Source of the DNA: Apostichopus japonicus
Lineage: Eukaryota; Echinodermata; Holothuroidea; Aspidochirotida; Stichopodidae
DNA: 64,000 nt
Assembly (NCBI RefSeq): GCF_037975245.1
Contig: NC_092573.1
Coordinates: 25,573,265-25,637,264 of the forward strand
Reading direction: 5' to 3'
The translations under genes were made by a program, and so were the position numbers. The notes under the pieces are model-generated. The model was given only the letters and a program-made list of their open reading frames with translations, had not been told where the DNA came from and ran no database searches. Positions 22,858-35,516 of this stretch are shown here, in pieces (the first letter of the stretch is position 1; every line of letters starts with the position of its first letter).

Positions 22858-22905
22858 GTTGATTTAGCTAATGGAAATTTTAGTAGTTTTTTACCAAAGA
22901 GTGCT
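22858..22905 (-). other. Copy 1 5' UTR part of exon 1
   Basis: Upstream of the ATG at 22857 the minus strand has TTTGATTTTTCAG before AGCACTC, a good acceptor at 22906-22907. Exon 1 would thus carry 48 bases of 5' UTR, including the in-frame TAA. An upstream non-coding exon is implied; one candidate donor is CTCGA/GTAAGT with its exon edge at 23404, conserved in copy 2. Confidence 0.45.
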
Positions 22906-25900
22906 CTGAAAAATCAAAATCAAAAAGAGCTAAAGTGTATATTTTGACAAACAAGCGCACAACGTTGCAGATAATCTGTATATATAACTCTTAATATGCT
23001 AGAAAATAGAAATAATGGTAACAGCAAGTAATCAAAAAGTTCAACAGCATTTAAAGTTACACTGAGATCATTTTACCAGTCTATAAATGTCAGGATTTCC
23101 TTTTTAACAAAGACAGAAACTTCTGCCAGGTACTCTAACAAACCTTGCTTTTCAGACTTTTCAGAATGTTAGAACTTGGTGAAAGAAACAGATTGTTTTC
23201 GATTTTTTCTGAAACAAAATATATAGCTGTACCTGCATGTTTCAATAATTTATAATGACTTACTAATAAAACAAATTTCGCCCAGAAGCAAATATTTAAA
23301 AAAAAGAGTATAGGTAAAGGGCTGTTTTTAATTCGCTGTGCATGATTCTAGAATAAAGAGTGTCGATAGTTGTTTTGCTAGAAGTTCTACTTGGAATACT
23401 TACTCGAGTTTCTAGGATGAATTTGTTTACAATATACATTGTGCTTTAGTATTTATGAGGGAGGACACAGAAAGATCCATCCATTAGCCCCCCCCCCCTT
23501 TAAGGGGTAAGGTGCACCTTACCCCTTATTCTTCCTTTCAACGCGATGTATATATGCATTCACTTGAGGCTCAGAACGATCATTTGCCTCAGTAATTATT
23601 TACCGTTATCACTCCCCCCATTCCCAACCCCCTACCCCCATCCCGAATCCCCACTGACAAGTTCATCGTTTTCTACACTAGATCAAAATGTTCTTCTTTA
23701 CCAGTTTAGGTTCTTCAAGATATACCAAGTGTGTCTGCGTGTCTGGGTGTGTAAATGTGTGTATATTCGCTTGGAGACCTATATTGGGAAAATATGAAAA
23801 GTACTTGAGAACATTTTAATCAATCCTGTCAAGACCAACAAACAGACTTCTCTTTTTTCAATACTATAGCAAAGAGACGCTTTGATCAGTATTTGCTATG
23901 TTTCACTTGTTTTTGTGATTCGTGCAAGATGATTCTTTCTGTTTTTCAATTAAAAAAAAGTTAGAAATCGGGGGCGTATTTTTTACGCCAAACAACGTGT
24001 TTATTACGTCACTGTAGAACTGTAGTAGCCTACTTATATTTATTAAACCAAAAATACAATAAAAACCAAATATGATAACATAATTCACACTTCTATCTCA
24101 AATATGATGTTTTTTTATTTGGGTTGTCATCGTTGTTGGCAGAAGTAAAATATTTTCTTTCTTAAAGTTGTACCTATAGCAACCATCCATCTTCGTAATT
24201 ATCATCAATCACATAGCAACGGTATAGTTTGGAAATTGACATGAAGTTGGCTGTCTTATTTGATTTAATGATGGGAGGACTGCGCAGAAGGTAAGCAAAC
24301 TGTAAGTTAGTAATGATAACATTAACTTAATTGAAAGTGAATGGTATCAGAATAATAGAGTAACAATACTAAATCATTCCATGATCTACTGATGACGTAA
24401 GCCAAGAAAAGAGAAAAGAATCAATATCATGACAGATTGAGGTAAGAGTGAAGTGTAAATTAAAATGTCACTTAAACTCATCTGTACAAAATCATCAAGT
24501 CATAACTTGACAAAATATGTAAATGTTAGTAAGACGGCATATTCATAAACGTGGTTCTAAATAGTAATACAAATTATTAGCAGAAAACGAGGAAGTTGAA
24601 GTTAGACAATTCAACTAATGTTCAGTGTTTGATTACCAACTTTCAGTTGCTGTTGTTTTGTTTTTTTGCTGTATATTTTTGTTAAACCATGGAGCTATAA
24701 ACAGAACTGATAGCATGAAACAAGATTGTTGTATTTTCATTTGACGCCAGAAATTTGTCTTGATGATGTTTTGTTTTGTGTGAACAATTACAAAATCAAA
24801 CCTCAGGCCTTCTTGAAGGATCGATGATGCTACCAAAGATAACATATTGTAGTAACTTGCTGTAAAAATGTCCCCTGAAATTGCAGGTTATGTTCGTATT
24901 TAGTATACTCTTTCAACTTTGAGTGAGTGATTGATCATCGGGGATGGGTGTGGCCTAGAGATCACTGGAGCCGACTCCAGATGACGGGGATCTTACCACA
25001 GGAACCATTACAAGTTTACACATGAAAATGTGAATTCTGAGGCATTTAATAGACTATATAAATTAGCTGTATAATAACGTCAACACGAAAGGTTGAACTA
25101 ATATAAACTCCTTTTTGTGTGTGTTTGTTGGGATGAGTGGGGGTCTGAATTGGGATTTGTGTAGTGTTGGAAAGGGTGATGTGCACCATCTCCAGGACCC
25201 TTTCCCTCCACCCCATTCCTCACCCCTGGATCCCCGCTTGATCACTGACTTCTGCGTAAAGTTTCTCGGTGTGGAAATATCTCGGTGTGGCAAAGGGTGG
25301 CAATGAAATGAATCTTGGGACCATTAAAAAGAAATTCCTATGTGAAGTTTTGAAGAAATGGTATTGTGAATCGTCATTACAGGTTTGTTCAAAATGTGTC
25401 ACGTAAAATATTGGTTGAATCCTGGTTGAATCCAGTTTCAATTTGCGTACCCAACTCCCCTCCCCCCCCCCCCCAATGTATGGGCGTTCTACATTATATC
25501 CAATCAGTGTGTATTCCACTTCTATACAGCATCAGCGACTGCGTGGGGTTCAAGGGACGTGCATTAATCAGCAGGAGCTGCATTGATCAACAGGACCATT
25601 TCATGGGGGAAGGGGTAGAACAATGACCGCGACCCCCCCCCCCCCCCTTGTAAAAGAGCTGATAAGGCATATACTTAATTAGTTGATTTGCATAAATATA
25701 CTAGACAGTCGTGAAAAGTTAATATTTAAACCTTCAACGCATATAGTGACTCACTGAAATCTCATAACATCTCAACATTTATAAGAGATAACGATACCAA
25801 TAGCAATAATGTTACTGCTCTGTGATCTTTTTTATGCAGAAACAACATGAATATTCATAAAACCACATTTTTTGTAATTGCTACCATTATACAAAAATAA

Positions 25901-26062
25901 TAATAAAAGACTAATAGGGTTTTGTATACGATATGATATTGAAGTGCAGTATACGTGTGATATCAATACACTGTGTTACCATGCAGCTTATAACAATTCC
26001 AAATATTGATGTTAATTGTGCTCAATGAATAGTCGAAAAAAAGACAACAGGAAGTCTATCAA
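22906..26062. other. Upstream region of gene copy 1
   Basis: No coding exon recognised. C-rich runs near 23489, 25463 and 25635. The block 24121-24390 is unusually well conserved against copy 2 and is listed separately. The rest matches copy 2 at a few percent divergence with small indels. Confidence 0.5.
24121..24390. promoter_or_regulatory. Conserved upstream block, candidate promoter (copy 1)
   Basis: About 260 bp here differ from 62029-62288 at only about one position by eye, against several percent on either side. It holds two TAGCAAC motifs (near 24177 and 24214; RFX X-box half-site-like) and TGCGCA at 24281. On the plus strand a short frame MKLAVLFDLMMGGLRR (24241-24290) ends at a GTAAGC donor, so it could instead be the first exon of a divergent transcript. 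Distance to the gene's ATG is about 1.3 kb. Confidence 0.35.
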
Positions 26063-26070
26063 ATGAAAAC

Positions 26071-27710
26071 TAGGGTTGGGCGATATTTGCTTTTTAATGT
26101 CACGATAAATAGTTCAAAAATTATCGCGATATTTCGATAATTTTTTCTTGTTTTTAGTGTGTTCGCGAACACACTAAAAACAAATGCCGATTTCCCACCG
26201 GTGTTTTCGCGCAGCAAACACACCGAGCATAATGGCGTGGGGTTCAAGGCCCGCCTTAGAGCCCCGTTGGGTTCAAGGGGTGGAACCCCTTGTGGGGGTC
26301 CAGGGGCGAAGGCCCCCGGAAAAGTTAAGTATTTTTGCGTGTCTGGCGATAAAAAAATTCGCAATTGAGGATTCAAAATACTGACTAACTTTATGAATTT
26401 AAGTTGTCACGAAACTGATGAAAATTTTAAAATGACAAGTTAGAGTAGCTATATTATGTGATAAAATGAAAAGAGAATTAATATGTCTTACAATCTTTAT
26501 AAAGTTTAACTTACAAAACTGTCGATATTATGAAACAAACTACGTTCGGCAAAGCCCCGTTTCTAGACTGCCTAACAATCAGTTTACAACTGCAGTGTTT
26601 AACCGTACTTAAATATCACGGTAGGCTACAATGTGCTTCAAATTTTCTCAGGTACCTTGCAAAACAACCCCCCTGTCTAACACCTGTTTGTTAACATTTT
26701 TGGCACGTTTCCAAAAAACTTTTCATGGAGTAAAATTCTTTGGCTCCACTCTAGAATTAATTAGGTCAGTCAGTAAAGGATCCGTAAAGTTATGCGAAAT
26801 ATTATCTTAGACGTTCAAGGAAAGTAGGTAAATATCCCCGTAACATTAAGGTAAGTAAAACACACCTCAAGCCAACCGACTCCTCCGTATGAACAAAACA
26901 ATCTATTCCCCATGATACACGAGGCACAGTCTATACCATACAGACATAGCACGATATCAAGGCCCCAGTAGCTACAGTATGGCCATCTTTATGAAAGTAA
27001 ACCTTGTAATTCCATGTTTTAGGCCACCAGGCGTGATTAACTTAATGCTAAATATTGTTTCCATGTCCTTGTAGAAATCGTCAACTTCGCAAAATACAAT
27101 TAGTTGTGTTTTTGTTGTTACGTGAGATCCGTAACCGACGAAGTGGTTAGGCTATTTACTATAAACTTAACTATGGTAGGATATTATTATTATTATTTTT
27201 TTTTGGAAATTCTAGAAAATACTTTCTTTCCCCCGCTTTACACCAGATGTGGTCTTCTGGTTTATTCATAAATGGGTGTACTAGAGCCTTGTTTACATGA
27301 CACTTGTTGCATTTAGCACGATATGCCAGTTTCGCGTGAATTTTTCGAAAGTATTTTGCTCGATCTTTCGTAAAATTAGAAAGGTGTACCAACTTACTTT
27401 TCGTACACAATTGGTAATTTTTCTACTGATTTTCAGAGTTTTGTTCTCTATACAGTCAATGTTGTAAAGAACGGGTTTTTACGAAGTTCAAAAGTCAGTA
27501 AATGAAGTTGATAAAATATTTCTTTTCAACTTTCTTAACCATGGAATGCTAGAATAACATTTACACATAAAACGGAGAATTTTTTTTTTCTACATCTATT
27601 TCAAATTTTTTTCACAAGAAATTATCGTCATTTGTTCAATCCTCAAAAAATATCGTCTTGAAAAAAAATTATCGCGATAATAATAATTTTCGATATATCG
27701 CCCAACCCTA
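26071..27710. mobile_element. hAT-like transposon, 1640 bp, with visible empty site
   Basis: Perfect 15-bp inverted ends, TAGGGTTGGGCGATA and TATCGCCCAACCCTA, with further imperfect pairing inward. An 8-bp target duplication ATGAAAAC lies at 26063-26070 and 27711-27718. Copy 2 has the uninterrupted site at about 63901, so both ends are confirmed by comparison. A minus-strand frame of 79 codons (27171-27410) has a few Cys/His pairs but no transposase motif that I recognise. It is probably non-autonomous. Confidence 0.92.
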
Positions 27711-27879
27711 ATGAAAACCAATGCATTGTATAGCATTAATATGGAAACAAAATTCTCAATGTGCGAATTCTGCATAGGCCGGTGTTCAAGTACCTTATCG
27801 TATATGTTGGGAGTAATGATAAAAACTAGTTTTTTTTTACATAGAGACCTTGTTTATCGGATGTTGGCTATAACAGAGT

Positions 27880-28187
27880 GTCATGTTTCCTTGTTTAGGT
27901 ATATGAGTTCTTTCAAACAATCAAGTAGAACACAGTCCACGTAGAGTATTAACATGTTATTATTTATTGCGTTACATCATGCTGTACAGGACAGATATAT
28001 AGGACGATATGTCCAAGGTTACTTGTTAACAGATGGAGAGACAGGGTGAACAAGGACGAGCAGACGGCATGCTTTAACTTATATATCAATATGCAAATTC
28101 ACAGCTCATTAACATACAGGTGCAGATTATACAATGTAGTGCATCGTTTGCACACGTACATATGAATGCATATTCAATAACATTACA
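27880..28187 (-). repeat. 3' LTR of the Gypsy-type element, 308 bp
   Basis: On the minus strand it runs from TGTAATGTTATTG to AAACATGACA. It is the uninterrupted copy of the LTR and the reference for finding the insertion in the 5' LTR. Confidence 0.92.
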
Positions 28188-28200
28188 TCCCCCTTTCTTT
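28188..28200 (-). other. Polypurine tract
   Basis: On the minus strand AAAGAAAGGGGGA directly precedes the 3' LTR, the expected plus-strand primer site. Confidence 0.85.
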
Positions 28201-28310
28201 AATAAGTTGGGAGTCTTAGATAGGCTACAATCCAATTAAACTTTCTTAATAATTACAAGGGCTTTGTAAGTCTGGTAGTATTTCGCAACAGTACTACACG
28301 GCTTGTAAAA

Positions 28311-30125
28311 TTATAAATCCAACATTATTCTCTTCTTTACTCTCCGACCAGACCTAGTAACATAAACATCTTCTTGTGGGTCTGGACCTTCTGGTTCTGG
28401 TGCCAGAGTATTTTCTATTTCTGAACTGGGGTCAGAGTTATCAGTTATAATCTCTGACTGGGGTAGAACCTTTTCCCCTTCCTTTAAATGTTTCCTATTC
28501 CTCCTCAGGATTCCGCCCGAGTCGGTTTGAATTTCATACGATCGTGGTTCATGTCTTTGCTTTAGTAATGTACCTGGGGTCCATTTGCCTGAACTTTGGT
28601 CTTGTACATATACACTTTGTCCGGGAACCAACGGACTCAAAGGTTTTGCTGTTTTATCATGATAGAATTTCTGTGTGTCTTGCCTATCCTGCATACGCTC
28701 AAAAATTGAATCACGATCAACATTCTTATTTTGTACTCTGACAGGAAGATTAGATTTGACTTTACGATTGAGCAGTAATTCTGCTGGAGACGGTATTTTA
28801 CTGTCTACAGGCGTTGCTCTAAGACATAATAAGGCTAGATAAACATCTGTATTTGTCTGCTTTGCCTTGACCATCGTGTTTTTTACGATTTGGACTTGTC
28901 TCTCTATAAAACCATTTGACTGAGAATACCTATAGGACTCGAGGTAATATGACTAAAATTCCATTGTTTTGCAAAATCCTTAAAGCTTTGGCTTGAGTAT
29001 TGATTTCCATTGTCAGATACTAGCTTTTCAGGTATACCATATTCTGAAAACACACTTTTGCACATATCAATTACTGTATTACTAGTAGATTTGCCTTTAG
29101 GTATGGACTTAACAATAAAGAATTTAGAATAGTAGTCAGCAAGTAATAGGTACTCATTTCCACTAACATAAAACAAGTTTGTCCCAATTACTTGCCATGG
29201 TCTAGTTGGGAGTTCTGGTTGTTCTAGTGGTTCTGAGGCCTGGGAATTACCATGTTCCTGGCAATGAACACCCACTCTAACCATCTCCTCGATATCCTTA
29301 TTGATCTTAACCCAATAAACACATGTTTTGGCTCTAAGCTGACATTTTACAACTCCTTGGTGCCCAGTATGAATTTTCTTGAGTATTTCAGACTGCATGG
29401 TTGGTGGAATAATTACTCTGTCACCTTTCATGATAAGACCATTCTCGATCATAAGTTCATCTCTAAGTGACCAGTATTTATGGATCACTTTTGGGACTTC
29501 ACGGCGCTTTGCAGGCCACCCATTTAATATGTCTTTCAAGACGTTTAACTCTGGGTCTGACTTAGTTTCACTATGAAGTGACGTAATTTTCTCATCAGAG
29601 AATTGAACAAAGTTAACAGTAACATGTTGTTTTTCTACTGGACCTTCCTCTAGTGGACTCAACCTAGACAGTGCATCAGCTATAAGCATGTCCTTTCCAG
29701 GTTTAAACTGAATCTTCATGTCATAACCTTGTAATCTTAATAATAACCTCTGTAATCTAGGTGGTGCTGCAACTAAGTTCTTCAGTTTTATCATTTCAAG
29801 TGGCTTGTGGTCACGTTTGACAATGAAAGATTTCCCATAAATATAGGTGTGAAACCTCTCACATGCATATACAACTGCCAGCATTTCACGTTCTATGTTG
29901 GCATACAGTACCTTTGTTTGGTTTCAGTTAGGGCTTTTGATGCAAAATAAACTGGTTACGAATCTTGCAATAACACACATCCAATTCCTTTCATGGATGC
30001 ATCCACTTCAATGACACTTTCCTTATTGGGATCAAATGTGCCAAAATTACTTGCTTTCTAATTAGTTCCTTTATCTGGTTAAAGGATTGATTATGGGAGT
30101 TTGTCCAATGGTAAGGTATGAGTAC
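28311..30125 (-). pseudogene. Gypsy pol remnant: RNase H and integrase, reverse transcriptase deleted
   Basis: Broken reading frames. The 5' edge (about 30125) starts in the connection after the reverse transcriptase (YHWTNSHNQSF..IKEL). RNase H follows with VDASMKGIG and later DHKPLE, interrupted by a stop near 29958 and by frameshifts near 30045 and 29900. The integrase has a weakened HHCC zinc finger (one Cys missing near 29275). Its core has N instead of the first catalytic D (IGTNLF), keeps the second D (VSDNGNQ), and shifts frame near 28925 just before the QSNG..E motif. The C-terminal part (28311-28874) is open. Not functional. Confidence 0.85.
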
Positions 30126-31278
30126 CGAAATGACGTATGATGCTATCATTGTAAGCCATGACCATGGTTTCGATAGGTTTAGTAGACCTGGGCAGTGGAT
30201 TACCACTTTTATCAATACAATGAGGATACATTTGTCTAAATATACGCAACGGCAATACATTTCCTTCGGCACCAGTATCAACCTTGGCCTTTAGTGTGGC
30301 TGGCTGATCACCTATAACTATGTTTAGGTTGACAACAGCTTGATTATCAGCTATTTTCTGAGGACCATTTATATTGTAAATATATACTGAATCAAAACAA
30401 AGGTTTTCGGCACCTCGGTTCAGACGAGAATCACTCTGGTTTACATGTGCATTTGTCAAACCGTTTACATGTCGCTCATCTTGGAGCTTACGAGGTTTAA
30501 AACTGCCTCTTCCCCTTTTTGGATGATCGCCCTTTCCATTACGTTTCTTTTGTCTACATACGGATTCCCAATGGTTTGGCTTTCCACAATAATTACAATT
30601 TGTCCCTTCGGCCGGACACTTCCCCCTGTGTGGATAATTTAGTCCACACCTAACACACTTCTGGGTATTTCCAGGATGGACTTTGGTACGACCCTTGTGC
30701 ACATAATCTACAGAGATAGAGGGTGCATTTAATGCTTCCATATGTGTCCTTGTAGCCTCGAAGGTTCTTGCTACATCTAAAGCATCATCCAACTTTAAGG
30801 TTTCATCTTTGCCTAACAGAATTTGCTGCACCTTCGTGTGTGATGTGCCAATTATTAGCTGTTCAATCAGTCTAATTTCAAGCTCAGTTGGGTTAAATTT
30901 ACATTGACTACCCTGGATTCGGCAGCGGGTTATGAATTCATCAACATTTTCAGAAGGCATTTGTCTGAATCTTTGAAGTTGGAACCTGCTTAGCCGATAA
31001 TTTGTCTTTGGTTCAAAATGTTTCGCAAACAACTCGAAAATTTCATCACAACTTTCACGTTGTGTGTCTGTAACATTCCATGTATCAAAAATGTTAATAC
31101 CCTGCTGGCCCAACCACAATAGTACATATGTGACTTGTATCTTGCCTGATTTAGCAGATTGTGCCATGGGGCCATCAAACATTAGGCGACAATGGTTTTT
31201 GAAATTTCGAAATGATGTTGGTAAGTCACTTGAGTTCCAATCAAATGTTGGTGGAGACACAACATACGAATCCCCCAT
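30115..31278 (-). pseudogene. Gypsy gag-protease frame, truncated after the protease motif
   Basis: An open frame of about 385 retroelement codons from ATG at 31278. Gag capsid helices (residues about 60-195) are followed by two zinc knuckles, CVRCGLNYPHRGKC (208-221, irregular) and CNYCGKPNHWESVC (228-241, CX2CX4HX4C). A retropepsin active site VDTGAEGNVLP lies at 333-343. After HFGT (residue 385) the frame runs into sequence from behind the reverse transcriptase, so the deletion junction is near 30123. Gag itself looks intact and could still be translated. Confidence 0.85.
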
Positions 31279-31663
31279 TTTGGTAACAACGTTTTGGATA
31301 CTAACAACTAGATTAGAATTTCACAAATTCCAGCACACTAGCGGTAGCACTATACAATATACATTACTACAACTTACAAGCTTAGGCTACCTTGTACGAG
31401 CTTAGCTTGATGTTACGTAACACTCACCAGTTTGTTTACCAGGTATGCAACAATATAGTACATGAAACAATTTTACGATAGTCATACAAACTCGTCTTAG
31501 TTTATGGAGAGTATCTGTTGGGAACTCCGTCAGTTCAGGTCACCCTCTGCACCCATTAACGTTGAGGTTGTACTCCGACAGCAAGTAGACTGGACCAGAA
31601 ACAAGTTTTGCACCTTGTACAGCACACACTGCATACGGTGGATATCACTACACTTTCAACGTA
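31279..31663 (-). other. Leader of the Gypsy element, gag-proximal part
   Basis: Untranslated leader between gag and the foldback insertion. It continues on the other side at 40233-40673. No frame of note. Confidence 0.6.
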
Positions 31664-31854
31664 TGGAAACTGACCGGTGTGAAGTTAGATACTTATTCCC
31701 CGTTCCTCGTTCGATATTCGCGAATGAGTAACTGAGCTGCCTATTCGGTTACGTATTCGACAATTGTATCGACGTAACACCTGTGGCAAGACAAAAGCTT
31801 TCTTACAAGATGTTCAACATTTGGTCGTGGAAAGAGGTTTATCTATGGCCCATG

Positions 31855-33222
31855 GGTCATATGAACTCCAATGACTATGTAGAAGGGTACCATAATGCAT
31901 CTTGCCCGGTCCAAATAGTTCTTGACCAACTAAAATGACCAGTACTTCATCAGTTCTTAAATTAATGTAAAACAATTACTTTAGGCCCTAATCAAGACTA
32001 GCACGCCTTGGACCACCTTACCAATGGGTCATATGAATTCTTAACACATTGTAGAAGGATACCATAATGCGTCTTGCCCGGTCCAAAGAGTGCTTGGCCA
32101 ATTAAAATGACCATTAAATAAAAAAATTTTCAAATAAATGTAACGGGAACTGAAATAAAAACATTTGGGCCCTAATCAAGACCAGCACGCCTTGGACCGC
32201 CCAACCAATAGGTCATAGGAAGTCTAAGGACCTTGTAGAAGGGTACCATAATGTGCTTGCCCGGTCCAAAGAGTGCTTGACCAATTTAAATGAGCACTAA
32301 TTCATTACTTTTTCCGATGAGTGTAACGGGACCACGAAAAAGCTTTGGGCCCTAATCCATGCAGCACGCATTGGATCACCAAACCGATGGTTAACATGTA
32401 CTCTAAAGACATTGTAGAAGAGTACCATAATGCGTCTTGCCCGGTCCAAAGCGTGCTTGACCAATTTAAATGACCACTAAATCATTACTTCTTTAATGAG
32501 TGTAAAGGGACCACGAAAAAACTTTGGGCCCTAATCCACGCAGCACGCCTTGGACCGCCTATCCAATGGGTAAAATTAACTCTAAGGACATTGTAGAAGA
32601 GTACCATAATGCGTCTTGCCCGGTCCAAAGAGTGCTTGACCAATTTAAATGACCACTAAATCATTACTTTTTTAATGAGTGTAACGGGACCACGAAAAAA
32701 CTTTGGGCCCTAATCCATGCAGCACGCCTTGGAACACCTAACCAATCGGTAACATGTACTCGAAGGACATTGTAGAAGGGTAACATAATGCCTCTTGCCC
32801 GGTCCAAAGAGTGCTTGACCAATTTAAATGACCACTAAATCATTACTTCTTCAATGAGTGTAACGGGACCACGAAAAAGCTTTGGGCCCTAATCCATGCA
32901 GCACGCATTGGATCACCAAACCGATGGTTAACATGTACTCTAAAGACATTGTAGAAGAGTACCATAATGCGTCTTGCCCGGTCCAAAGCGTGCTTGACCA
33001 ATTTAAATGACCACTAAATCATTACTTCTTTAATGAGTGTAAAGGGACCACGAAAAAACTTTGGGCCCTAATCCACGCAGCACGCCTTGGACCGCCTATC
33101 CAATGGGTAAAATTAACTCTAAGGACATTGTAGAAGAGTACCATAATGCGTCTTGCCCGGTCCAAAGAGTGCTTGACCAATTTTAATGACCACTAAATCA
33201 TTACTTCTTTAATGAGTGTAAC
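31855..33222 (+). repeat. Left-arm tandem array, ~180-bp unit, 7-8 copies
   Basis: Units begin near 31855, 32026, 32210, 32389, 32568, 32747, 32926 and 33105. All share TACCATAATGCGTCTTGCCC, TTGGGCCCTAATC and AGCACGC. The block 32389-32685 recurs at 32926-33222 almost base for base, a higher-order repeat of three units. Outer units are more divergent than inner ones. Confidence 0.92.
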
Positions 33223-33504
33223 CTTGATGTGATTCCTTGTCACAATGAGAAATTGTATCTCGCGATCTTTATACTCCTCTATACAAAACTTCGTATGATT
33301 TTGAATACTCTAAAAAAATGCCTAATAGAACTTCTGTACAACATTTACAATTAAAACGCTCAATGCTAATCTACGGAAGCTTAAAAATGCCATCAACATA
33401 AGAAAAACTTTGCCCCATAAGGTGAAATTTTTCTGTAAATTGTTTAGATAACAAGATAAAATGTTATCAAAAAACAGAAAAATGTTGCTTTGCTTACTTG
33501 CTTT

Positions 33505-33835
33505 TAATGAGTAATTGAACAATTTTGTGAAAAATGTTTCATTGAAAACTAATCATATCTCGTCAATTAGTCATTTTTTGCTGCAAAATGTTCAATTGTT
33601 CACTTCATTCCATATGAGCAATTGAAAAATGTTCTGAGAAATGTTTAATTGACAACTTATCTTATCTCGTCAATTGGACATTTTTGGCAAAATGTTCAAT
33701 TGTTCACTTCATTCCAATTGAGCAATTGGAAAAATTTCTGCAAAATGTTTAATTGACAACTTATCGTATATCGTCAACTCAACATTTTTCTGCAAAATGT
33801 TTAATTGTTCACATCATTCCAAATGCTCAGTTGGA
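33505..33835 (+). repeat. Tandem repeat, ~105-bp unit, about 3 copies
   Basis: Repeats of GAG(C/T)AATTG..AAAATGTTTAATTGACAACTTATC..CGTCAATT..ATTCC with starts near 33509, 33615 and 33720. AT-rich and non-coding, in the centre of the foldback element. Confidence 0.8.
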
Positions 33836-35516
33836 ATGAAGTGAACATTTTTTTTTATTCATGTGAGTGATAAATAGCCCCACCCCCACCCCCAAGAAAA
33901 TAATATTAAGCGCGCTAGGAAAAAGCACTGTATTTTGGGGTAATTCACTATGTCGTCGAATATAGTTTGTTGAAAAAAAGTTTCCCCTTTGTAACATTAA
34001 CATAGCTTTTTTAGTCAGTAGTCTATGTAGCTTATCAAGCAGATAACTTGTACTCAGTTGCTTACTCTCTTAACCAGAGTGATTAATAAGTTTGTGAAGT
34101 GAGGGCCAGTGGTACAAATGTACCGAGAAAAGTTTGGAACAAAAGTGCAGTCGCGAAAGATACGGTGTTCGACTGACACTGACCGTATCGTTGACGAGTA
34201 TAGTGGGGGGGGGGGGGGGGTACAAGGCAGCAGTCGGAATTTTCTGGTTCCAAAACCCATCCAGTTGGAATTTCAGCCACTAAACCCCCAATCATCAGGC
34301 CTTAGCTACGTCCCTGAATCTAGCTATACAAATTTTACACAAAACACATTCAATCCATTAGCAAAAGTGCTAGATTTAAGGTAAATTTCGCGTTTGTTAA
34401 TTTAAGTCAAAATTGCACTTTCTAATCACTTACAATTGTATTTAATGTATTAATTCTTCGGTAAATATAAATTAGGCTATATGCTGAGTCAATAATGGAA
34501 GTATAGAAGTCAAGAGAATTGTTACATGCTTAATATCCACCCCCCCCCTCCCCATTTATTCTCTGATTGGATTGAAATGTACTTGCAGAAGAGAAATTTT
34601 CATGCCAAATTACTTTAATCTGGTAGAATTGATACACTTTTACCAATCTATGTGCAAAGATGTTCCATACACTATTACTCAATACTTCATAAGATAAATT
34701 TGAAGGAGCGGAACAAAGGACCATGCGTTCTGATTGTAATTGAATGATTCATTCAGGATGTTTCCTAGAAGATTTCTCTCGTAAAAGAGCGCTTGAACAT
34801 TAGGCTCGCACTAATTGATACCGATGTACGAGCTGACTTCCTACCGTCATTTAACGTCCATGGAATTACCTTTAAAAGGCTGAGATTTCATATTAATCAT
34901 AGCGTGATTGCGCCCTTGTGTCGAACCATTAAAATTGATAGATAACTGAAATAATCTGCAGCATGTTGACAGTTTAACTGCTTTTTCCCATTTGTATTCC
35001 CAAATGAATGAAATATCGGAATATCTTTCCTTCCAGGGACGTAGCCAGGGGGGGGGAGCAGGGGGAGAGACCGCTCCCCCCCCCTTTCAGTGTCGATTTT
35101 TTTTTTTAAACTGTCGTTTTTTTAGCATGGTATTTTGTCAGTGCTCTTTTGATCTTGAATACTCGTCAGCTCCGTTAACTCGATTGTAATCGTAGTAACA
35201 TTCACGCCTACTGATTCAACTACTTACTTAGTTTGGCAGATGCAATTAGCTAAATTTAGCTTATAGCCAATTACAAGCCTACAGTTGGCCACTGCGTTAT
35301 AAAATACATACTGCCTACCTAACCGCACTCTATGGAATGTCACGAACTGTATGCACAACAACGTCGACAACGTTCGTTCAATGAGTCGTCCTAAGTTGTT
35401 GCACGAACAGCATGTTATGAAGCTAAGCTAGCAATCGTACGTGATACGCACTTCCTATAAATAATTATTACACTGCTAATACACTGCGATAACGATATTT
35501 GTTTTAGGCCACTGCA

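Larger units (their letters stand above)
10933..27811 (-). repeat. Tandem segmental duplication, copy 1
   Basis: This block is repeated at 49446-64000 in the same orientation, with introns and spacers matching at a few percent divergence by eye. The left edge is sharp: similarity begins at TATAATAAACATATTA, 14 bases beyond the stop codon of the gene. 27811 is where the window end cuts the match, so the true right edge is not seen. Copy 1 carries a SINE (12247-12508), a Penelope-like fragment (18413-18625) and a hAT-like element (26071-27710) that copy 2 lacks. Confidence 0.9.

Noticed and set aside
26159-26384. Plus-strand frames inside the hAT-like element (26159-26384)
   Set aside because: Two overlapping frames in a GC-rich patch of a non-autonomous transposon, with no transposase motif.
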